Made by a program: the position numbers and the translations under genes
Part shown: positions 58,226-64,000 of the stretch, piece after piece
How positions within the stretch are numbered: the stretch's first letter is position 1
Layout of the letters: every line of letters starts with the position of its first letter
Notes under the pieces: model-generated
What the model was told of the DNA's origin: nothing
Seen by the model: only the letters and a program-made list of their open reading frames with translations
The model's database searches: none
Origin: Ruminococcus_G sp964621905
GTDB taxonomy: Bacteria; Bacillota; Clostridia; Lachnospirales; Lachnospiraceae
Assembly (NCBI GenBank): GCA_964621905.1
Contig: CAZUNG010000004.1
Coordinates: 222,225 to 286,224 of the forward strand
Direction: 5' to 3'
Length of the DNA: 64,000 bases

Positions 58226-59344
58226 CTACAAAAGATTTTCTCCTGTGTCGGCCGCGAACAGATGCAGCAGCTTTTTATTCATCTGAAAATTCAAGGTTCG
58301 GCCATACGCCATCATGTTCTGATATTGTGCCGGCAGTTCTGTCACCGGTACCCTAATGATAAACTCTTTTTCGCCCACAGTCAAATGGATGTGTACCTCA
58401 CTCCCCATCATTTCCCATACATCCGATATTCCGGCGATACTTTCTTCCACCCCTTCTTTCACCAGCTTGACATGTTCCGGGCGGATTCCCACGGTAACGC
58501 TTTGGGATCCGACCCCCTTTGCCGCAAGCGACCCTGCAATTTCGTTCGGGAGCAGGATCCTGGTCCGAAACATTTCCAGAACATACTGTTCTCCCAGCTT
58601 TTCTAATTTTCCTTCTGCAAAATTCATCTGCGGACTGCCAATAAATCCTGCCACAAAAAGATTTCTGGGGTGATTAAATACTTCCTGAGGCGTACCGATC
58701 TGCTGAATAAATCCGTCCTTCATGATGACGATACGGTCCCCCAGCGTCATCGCCTCCGTCTGGTCGTGTGTGACATACAGGAATGTCGTATCAATCTTCT
58801 GCCGCAGTTTCATAATCTCGGCCCTCATTTGGTTTCTGAGCTTTGTATCCAGATTTGAGAGCGGCTCATCCATCAAAAAAACTCTGGGTTCTCTTACGAT
58901 CGCACGCCCGATCGCCACCCGCTGTCTCTGCCCACCGGAAAGTGCTTTGGGCTTGCGCTTCAGAAACTCCGTGATTCCCAGAATTTCGGCAGCCTCCCGG
59001 ACCTTTCTGTCAATGTCCGTCTTTTTTTCTTTCCGCAGCTTCAGAGCAAATGCCATATTCTCGTATACCGTCATGTGCGGATACAGCGCATAATTTTGAA
59101 AAACCATGGCAATGTCCCGGTCTTTCGGTGCGTACTCATTCACCATGGTATCCCCGATATAGAGTTCGCCGCCGCTGATCTCTTCCAGTCCTGCAACCAT
59201 GCGCAGCGTTGTAGATTTTCCACAGCCGGACGGTCCGACCAGGACGATAAACTCTTTATCTGCGATCTCCAGATTAAAGTCATGGACTGCCACAACATCT
59301 TTTCCATATATTTTCTTGATATTTTGTAATGAAACCTTAGCCAT
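58226..59344 (-). CDS. Sugar ABC transporter ATPase, MsmX/UgpC type
   Basis: The 372-residue protein has Walker A GPSGCGKSTTLR, signature LSGGQRQRV, Walker B FLMDEPLSNLD, H-loop VTHDQTEAMT and a C-terminal TOBE domain (VTVGIRPEHVKLV) as in MsmK, MsmX and UgpC. It drives the importer formed by the two permeases and the binding protein. I chose the ATG at 59344 with GGAGGAG before it; an ATG at 59380 adds 12 residues without a family match. Confidence 0.93.
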   Translation of the reverse strand: MAKVSLQNIKKIYGKDVVAVHDFNLEIADKEFIVLVGPSGCGKSTTLRMVAGLEEISGGELYIGDTMVNEYAPKDRDIAMVFQNYALYPHMTVYENMAFALKLRKEKKTDIDRKVREAAEILGITEFLKRKPKALSGGQRQRVAIGRAIVREPRVFLMDEPLSNLDTKLRNQMRAEIMKLRQKIDTTFLYVTHDQTEAMTLGDRIVIMKDGFIQQIGTPQEVFNHPRNLFVAGFIGSPQMNFAEGKLEKLGEQYVLEMFRTRILLPNEIAGSLAAKGVGSQSVTVGIRPEHVKLVKEGVEESIAGISDVWEMMGSEVHIHLTVGEKEFIIRVPVTELPAQYQNMMAYGRTLNFQMNKKLLHLFAADTGENLL

Positions 59345-59376
59345 ACTGCTCCTCCATTTCACAGATTTTGCGGACA

Positions 59377-60225
59377 TCACTCTTTCACCGATCCCGCTGT
59401 CAGCCCTTCAACCACATATTTTTGCACAATCATAAACATTAATGCCGTCGGAATCAGCGCGAGCATACCGCCCGCCATCATCGCTCCCCATTTTACATTA
59501 TTTTTACCGATCAGACTCTTAAGCCCTACCGGTATCGTCCACGCCGTCGGCTCACTCGTGAAAATAATCCCGGCAATCAGTTCATTCCATGCACCGATAA
59601 AGGCAAAGACAAACACTGCCACGATTCCCGGGAACATGACCGGAAGGATAACTTTCCATAGGCTTTTCATTCTGGAGCATCCGTCAACCATCGCAGCCTC
59701 CTCGAGCGAATACGGAATTCCTTCAAAAAAGCTCCTCATGGTAATGACACAGAACGGCAGATTGGTGATCACGTAGAAAATCCACAAGCCCAAATGAGGT
59801 ACGTTTGCGATGATCCCTATCTTCGCATAGACCGTATAAAGAGGTATAATCACCAGAATCCCCGGCACCATCTGCGTGATCAGGAAAAACAGCAGCATCG
59901 GCGTTTTCCCCCGGAACCGGTAGCGTGCCAGTCCATAACCTCCGAAAATGGAAAGAATCGTTACCGCAACCGCTGTCGATACAGACAGTATCACACTGTT
60001 TCTAAGGAAGTCGCCATAGCTGAATATTTTAAACAAATCCCGGTAATTCTGAAGCGTAAAGGTCTGCGGAAAATAAGTGACCAGCTGCGTATTGATAATC
60101 TCCTCATGCGGTTTAAAGGATGTAATCGCCATCCAGTAGATCGGAAGCATGACAAACAGGAGAAAGAAACTTAAGATAAACACCCGTAAAATGGTGACTG
60201 CACATTTTTTTTGTTTACTGCTCAT
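59377..60225 (-). CDS. Sugar ABC transporter permease, MalG type
   Basis: The 282-residue protein has six membrane segments and the EAA loop motif EEAAMVDGCSRMKSLWKVILP of MalG-like permeases. It works with the MalF-type protein encoded just upstream; its start lies next to that gene's stop (60225/60226). Confidence 0.93.
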   Translation of the reverse strand: MSSKQKKCAVTILRVFILSFFLLFVMLPIYWMAITSFKPHEEIINTQLVTYFPQTFTLQNYRDLFKIFSYGDFLRNSVILSVSTAVAVTILSIFGGYGLARYRFRGKTPMLLFFLITQMVPGILVIIPLYTVYAKIGIIANVPHLGLWIFYVITNLPFCVITMRSFFEGIPYSLEEAAMVDGCSRMKSLWKVILPVMFPGIVAVFVFAFIGAWNELIAGIIFTSEPTAWTIPVGLKSLIGKNNVKWGAMMAGGMLALIPTALMFMIVQKYVVEGLTAGSVKE

Positions 60226-61149
60226 CTACATTCCCTCCTCGTAATTTGTTACCTTCAGAAAGACCAGCGTATAGAGCATGAGCGCTGTCATCAGCAATAC
60301 TCCGATTGCCGATGCGAATCCAAAGTCATACCCCGAAAAAGCTCTTGTATACATGTAAGCCGGCAGCGTCATCGAATAATTTGCCGGTCCGCCGTTCGTA
60401 ATCACCACAATCAGGTCAAATGAGTTCAAAATCCAGATGGTCCGCAGCAACAGCGTCATAATAATCGTCGGTTTGATATACGGTACGGTAATCTGAAAAA
60501 ATTTTTTCACGGCACCGGCCCCGTCAATGCTCGCCGCTTCATACACATCCGCAGGAATCGACTGCAGCGCTGCCAGAATCATAATCGCAAAAAAAGGAAC
60601 ACCGATCCATATCATAGCCAGTACAACAACGAACAGAGAATATCCCGGAGTCCCAAGCCATGCAATGTTCTTGTCAATGATTCCGAGCTTCATCAATATA
60701 TCGTTGACAACTCCGTATTCTCCGTTGAATGACCACCGGAACATCAGTCCCACCACAAATGCTGAAAATGCCCATGGCAGGAATACGATGGACTGATAGA
60801 TTCCCCGACCTCTGAATCTTTTCCAGAGCGCCAAGGCCAGTATCATTCCCAGGAAAAACTGCCCTGCCACAGAACAGAACACATAAATCAGCGTATTCTT
60901 TAGAATAAGCCCCAAATCATCGTCCCCAAATAATTTTTTAAAGTTATCCAGTCCGTTAAAATGAATATCCGGTGAACCCAGTTTATATTGCTGGAACGCC
61001 ATGATAAAACTGTTTACCAGGGGAACTGCAAAAATAATGAGCAGCAGAATCAATACCGGCATCAAAAGGGCGTATGGTTCCATCATTCTTTTCGTATGAT
61101 TCCGCTTGCCCGGAGCCGCCGGTGCCCTCTGTTTGCTTTTTTGCACCAT
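60226..61149 (-). CDS. Sugar ABC transporter permease, MalF type
   Basis: The 307-residue protein has six membrane segments and the EAA loop YEAASIDGAGAVKKFFQITVPYIKP. A basic N-terminal tail (KSKQRAPAAPGKRNHTKR) precedes the first segment. A hairpin lies between it and the binding-protein gene. Confidence 0.93.
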   Translation of the reverse strand: MVQKSKQRAPAAPGKRNHTKRMMEPYALLMPVLILLLIIFAVPLVNSFIMAFQQYKLGSPDIHFNGLDNFKKLFGDDDLGLILKNTLIYVFCSVAGQFFLGMILALALWKRFRGRGIYQSIVFLPWAFSAFVVGLMFRWSFNGEYGVVNDILMKLGIIDKNIAWLGTPGYSLFVVVLAMIWIGVPFFAIMILAALQSIPADVYEAASIDGAGAVKKFFQITVPYIKPTIIMTLLLRTIWILNSFDLIVVITNGGPANYSMTLPAYMYTRAFSGYDFGFASAIGVLLMTALMLYTLVFLKVTNYEEGM

Positions 61150-61169
61150 TTAAAAACCTCCTTTAGCAG

Positions 61170-61198
61170 ATACAGCTTCCTATAAAAGGAAGCTGTAT
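61170..61198 (-). other. Intercistronic hairpin after the binding-protein gene
   Basis: ATACAGCTTCC (61170-61180) and GGAAGCTGTAT (61188-61198) form an 11-base perfect stem with no U run. Such stems behind binding-protein genes protect the upstream message and allow more binding protein than permease; this role is inferred. Confidence 0.6.
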
Positions 61199-61223
61199 GA
61201 TTAACAATCACCTACCTGTACAG

Positions 61224-62603
61224 TTACTGCATCGTCTTTGGTGTGTCCACAACCGCACCTTCATTTTCTTCAAGATATGTTTTCATCCGCTCTTCCAGCA
61301 GCCCGCAGATCGTATCCAGCGCCGTCTTCGCATCCTGTTCTCCCAGCAGATACTTCTGGATCTCTTCGTAAAGTGGTCCCTGCTGCAAATCTGTACTGTC
61401 AAACGGTCCATACCCAGTAGGAACCACCATCTTTGGATTGTTCAGCTGCTCCACGAATGCGGCATAGACGCCGTCTTCTCCATATAACGGATCATCTCCC
61501 ACTTCCTTCATCACAGGGATCATGCCTACCTGCTTGCAGTATTCGATATTGTTTTCCGGCTGTGACAAATATTCAATGACCTCCCATGCAGCTTCCTGAT
61601 TTTTGCAGTCTTTTGAAATCGTGTAGGAGTACGGTGCATTGACTGTATTATAGATTTTCCCATCTTTTGTACTGTACGGTATCGGCAGCACTGTCCACTC
61701 GGCGTCATCCATGTTATTCTGACAGGACACGACAACTTCCGAATCATTATTTAAAGTGCCTGTAAGACCTCCGCAGAAATTGTCCACCATCTCTACAAAT
61801 CCCCAGTTAATCGATTCTTCCGGGGCATATCCCTCTTTATACATGCCGGTGAATTTTTCAAAAGCCTGTACACACTCGTCTGAATTCAGCAGGCAGTTTC
61901 CTTCCTCATCGTACGTACGTCCTCCGGTAAATCCCTGAAGATATGTCATAATAACATCAAATGCTCCGCGTGTCCCGCGATATGTCATACCATACTGCTT
62001 TTTGTCCGCATTTGTCAGCTTCTTGATCACCTCAAAATAATCATCATACGTCCAGTCTTTTAAATCTTCCAGGTCGATGCCAGCCTCTTCACACCAGTCT
62101 TTACGGATATAGATGCCTTTTGCCATCATTCCGTCCGGCACCGTATAGATGTTGCCGTACATCTCTTTTTGATTTGCCCACACGATCTTGGTTACCGTAT
62201 CCGCAAACTTGTCTTCCTGTCCGCTGAGATATTCATTCAGCGGCAGAATCCACCCGGCAGATGTAAACTGTCCAAGCCAATTGTCCTGTGTCGTCACAAT
62301 ATCCGGCAGTGAATTGGACGTTGCCATGACCATAATTTTATTTGCTGCATCCTCCAGCGGAGTACTCTCATACGTAATCTCAATTCCAAGATCTTCTTGT
62401 ATCCTCGAAAATACGTCCTCAAAATATGCCTGGCGGACATCACTGGGGGAAGTATCCAGAAAACGCAAAGTAACTTTCTCCTCTTGTTCCGAACTTTTTC
62501 CCGTTTCACTCTGACTGTCGCCTTTTCCGCATCCGGATAACAATCCGATACCAAATACCCCTGCCAAAATCCATGCCGCTGCTTTTTTCATACCTTTTTT
62601 CAT
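61224..62603 (-). CDS. Extracellular solute-binding lipoprotein, family 1
   Basis: The 459-residue protein has a signal peptide with lipobox (GLLSGCGKG) and a sugar-binding type 2 fold (VTLRFLDTSPSDVRQAYFEDVFSRIQED, then NAPYSYTISKDCKNQEAAWEVIEYLSQPEN). I chose the ATG at 62603 after AAGGAGG; an upstream ATG would put a 32-residue extension before the signal peptide. It delivers a sugar or sugar-like solute to the two permeases. Confidence 0.92.
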   Translation of the reverse strand: MKKGMKKAAAWILAGVFGIGLLSGCGKGDSQSETGKSSEQEEKVTLRFLDTSPSDVRQAYFEDVFSRIQEDLGIEITYESTPLEDAANKIMVMATSNSLPDIVTTQDNWLGQFTSAGWILPLNEYLSGQEDKFADTVTKIVWANQKEMYGNIYTVPDGMMAKGIYIRKDWCEEAGIDLEDLKDWTYDDYFEVIKKLTNADKKQYGMTYRGTRGAFDVIMTYLQGFTGGRTYDEEGNCLLNSDECVQAFEKFTGMYKEGYAPEESINWGFVEMVDNFCGGLTGTLNNDSEVVVSCQNNMDDAEWTVLPIPYSTKDGKIYNTVNAPYSYTISKDCKNQEAAWEVIEYLSQPENNIEYCKQVGMIPVMKEVGDDPLYGEDGVYAAFVEQLNNPKMVVPTGYGPFDSTDLQQGPLYEEIQKYLLGEQDAKTALDTICGLLEERMKTYLEENEGAVVDTPKTMQ

Positions 62604-62631
62604 ATGTTTTGCCGCCTCCTTACTATCATTC

Positions 62632-63810
62632 TCAAATCTCAATAAGATCCAAAGCCTGCTGCAGATCTTCCAATAGATTTTCCGTTCCTTCCAGCCCACA
62701 GTGCATGCGGATTAACCCCCTTTCAATATTCAGAAAATCCAGTTCCTCTTGTTCCACATAATATAAAGGCACCATGGCCAGGCTTTCAAATCCCCCCCAG
62801 GAGCATCCCTTTCGGAACAGCTTCAGCGAGTCTACAAACTTCAGGGCAGCTTTTGGTTCTGCATCCAGTTCCAGGCTCATAAGCCCCGAGCTCCCTGTCT
62901 GCTGCCTCCGTATCAGTTCATGCTGCGGATGTGATTTTAATCCGGGATAATAGACTTTTTTTACTTTAGGATGTGATTCCAGAAATTCTGCAACTGCCTG
63001 AGCAGTCTCCTGATGCCTCTGCATTCTGACATCCAGTGTCCGCATTCCGCGGATAACCAGCCACGCTTCCATCGGTCCGATCACACCTCCCAGCCATTCC
63101 CGCTGCTGCCCCATGATCCTTCGCATCAGAGCTTCATCTCTGGAAACCAGCACACCGCCCATCAGATCACTATGCCCTCCCAGATACTTGGTCAGTGTGT
63201 GCATCACGATATCAATCCCGTAATCCAACGGTTTTTGAAACAGCGGGGTACAGTATGTATTGTCAATATAAGTCGCCACATGATGCCGCTTTGCCAGTTC
63301 TGCAACAGCACGCAGGTCCACAACGGTAAATACAAAGGTCGCCGGACTTTCCAGAATAATCAGTGCCGTATTCTCCCTGATTGCAGCCTCCATCTCATCC
63401 AGATCTGTGCCCTTCAGATAAGTGACTTCCATATGAAGTCTCGGGATACAGTAAGAATTGAGGAACCGTTTGACCGGCTGATAAACATCTTTCATACAGA
63501 TGATGTGACTGCCCGCCTCGCAAACTGCGAGAATCGCCGATGAAGCTGCCGCCATTCCGCTGGAAAACATAACAGCTCTTGATCCATGCTCAAGTTCTGC
63601 AATTTTTTCTTCTGCAATACTGGTCGTGGGATTTGAGGATCTTCCGTAAAAAAACTGATTTTTTTCAAAAACATCCACGTTATGATACTCTTCAAACGTG
63701 TCAAACACATGCAGAGAATTCATAAAAACCGGCGGCGTAACCGCATTCAAATAAGATTTTTCATCCTCACCGGCACGTTCCAGAATTAACATGTCTTTTT
63801 TCTTTTCCAC
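62632..63810 (-). CDS. Trans-sulfuration-type PLP enzyme (cystathionine gamma-synthase/beta-lyase family)
   Basis: The 392-residue protein has the Cys/Met PLP fold: the YGR motif near residue 55, SSGMAAASSAI, NTYCTPL and PLP-Lys208 in HTLTKYLGGHSDLMGG. Cleavage or formation of a C-S bond is expected, but whether it is MetB, MetC or a methionine lyase cannot be decided. It starts with GTG at 63810, with AAAGGAG eight bases upstream. It is the first gene of the ABC operon, an unusual neighbour. Confidence 0.88.
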   Translation of the reverse strand: MEKKKDMLILERAGEDEKSYLNAVTPPVFMNSLHVFDTFEEYHNVDVFEKNQFFYGRSSNPTTSIAEEKIAELEHGSRAVMFSSGMAAASSAILAVCEAGSHIICMKDVYQPVKRFLNSYCIPRLHMEVTYLKGTDLDEMEAAIRENTALIILESPATFVFTVVDLRAVAELAKRHHVATYIDNTYCTPLFQKPLDYGIDIVMHTLTKYLGGHSDLMGGVLVSRDEALMRRIMGQQREWLGGVIGPMEAWLVIRGMRTLDVRMQRHQETAQAVAEFLESHPKVKKVYYPGLKSHPQHELIRRQQTGSSGLMSLELDAEPKAALKFVDSLKLFRKGCSWGGFESLAMVPLYYVEQEELDFLNIERGLIRMHCGLEGTENLLEDLQQALDLIEI

Positions 63811-63847
63811 AAATCAATCTCCTTTCTTTTCACACGCTTTCTCATTA

Positions 63848-63874
63848 TGGTTCGGTGGCGCTGTGGTTCGGTGG
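63848..63874 (-). repeat. Direct repeat next to the FadR-type operator
   Basis: TGGTTCGGTGG is found at 63848-63858 and 63864-63874, 16 bases apart; the second runs into the palindrome at 63871-63883. Extra half-sites for the same regulator are possible. Confidence 0.4.
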
Positions 63875-63883
63875 TATTACCAC
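63871..63883. promoter_or_regulatory. Candidate FadR-type operator
   Basis: GTGGTATTACCAC is a palindrome with TGGTnnnACCA at its core, fitting the FadR-subfamily pattern TNGTNNNACNA. It lies just downstream of the -10 hexamer of the promoter at 63896-63924, where binding would repress. Confidence 0.7.
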
Positions 63884-63895
63884 TTCTTTAGCAGA

Positions 63896-63924
63896 ATTAT
63901 AACAACACAATACCGATATGTCAA
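63896..63924 (-). promoter_or_regulatory. Consensus sigma-A promoter of the PLP enzyme/ABC operon
   Basis: On the minus strand TTGACA (63919-63924) and TATAAT (63896-63901) are exactly 17 bases apart. A perfect promoter like this usually needs a repressor, as the operator suggests. Confidence 0.85.
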
Positions 63925-63931
63925 TACAAAA

Positions 63932-63969
63932 AACAGAATTCGAAAACTGTATGTTTTTCGAATTCTGTT
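63932..63969 (-). terminator. Terminator of a gene lying beyond the right edge
   Basis: AACAGAATTCGAAAA (63932-63946) and TTTTCGAATTCTGTT (63955-63969) form a perfect 15-base stem, followed on the minus strand by TTTTTTG. A leftward gene must end just outside the window. Confidence 0.85.
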
Positions 63970-64000
63970 AAATGGCGTTTTATTTGCCGACGCGTTGTTT

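Noticed and set aside
1..64000. tRNA, rRNA or CRISPR arrays
   Set aside because: No cloverleaf-like, ribosomal or regularly spaced repeat sequence was found in the intergenic stretches by eye.

Overview
The window looks like the chromosome of a Gram-positive anaerobe of the Clostridia, most likely a Lachnospiraceae-type gut bacterium. This is inferred from AGGAGG-type ribosome sites, many consensus sigma-A promoters, FeoAB with a small Cys-rich partner, CoaX-type pantothenate kinase, a nadABC-niaR operon, YesM/YesN two-component proteins, lipoprotein binding proteins and many AraC/GntR/LacI regulators. No rRNA, tRNA or CRISPR array was seen. Most genes lie on the minus strand.

Positions 1-31000 are mostly housekeeping and transport: a PfkB kinase, GNAT and isochorismatase-like enzymes, metY, the feoA-feoB-FeoB-associated operon behind a DtxR-like box, a coenzyme A module (coaBC-panT-coaX), a DUF2298 membrane protein with a broken glycosyltransferase partner, a branched-chain amino acid ABC operon (livHMGF) carrying a cytidylate-kinase-like gene, the NAD operon (nadA-nadB-nadC-niaR), the separate Liv binding protein, three MATE transporters, a phosphopantetheinyl transferase, a cupin, a fabG-like reductase and an SH3 lipoprotein. 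An iolG-like dehydrogenase with two TIM-barrel isomerases follows.

Positions 31000-44000 form an accessory catabolic region. It has two UroD-superfamily (methyltransferase-like) proteins, two COG0523/CobW metallochaperone GTPases, an SGNH hydrolase, an orphan sugar-binding lipoprotein under an apparent LacI-type double operator, a C45 acyltransferase-type hydrolase with a DUF1097 membrane protein, a NodB-type deacetylase and a beta-lactamase-fold serine hydrolase. A decayed IS110-family transposase marks its right edge (about 44110-44430).

Positions 44500-58100 hold a CcdA-like/PQ-loop pair sharing a palindrome with a LysR gene, a GntR regulator, and a ribose-type ABC importer (ATPase-permease-binding protein). 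Divergent from the importer is a three-gene operon: a YesN response regulator, a YesM kinase with almost no extracellular loop, and a full-length RbsA-like protein that has lost its ATPase motifs. I consider this operon the most interesting system here: possibly a transporter-coupled sensing device. An AraC regulator with an EamA exporter follows.

Positions 57300-64000 hold a FadR-type GntR regulator and an operon (PLP C-S enzyme, binding protein, two permeases, MsmX-type ATPase) preceded by a perfect consensus promoter and a TGGTnnnACCA operator. All function calls are from reading the sequence; no database search was run.
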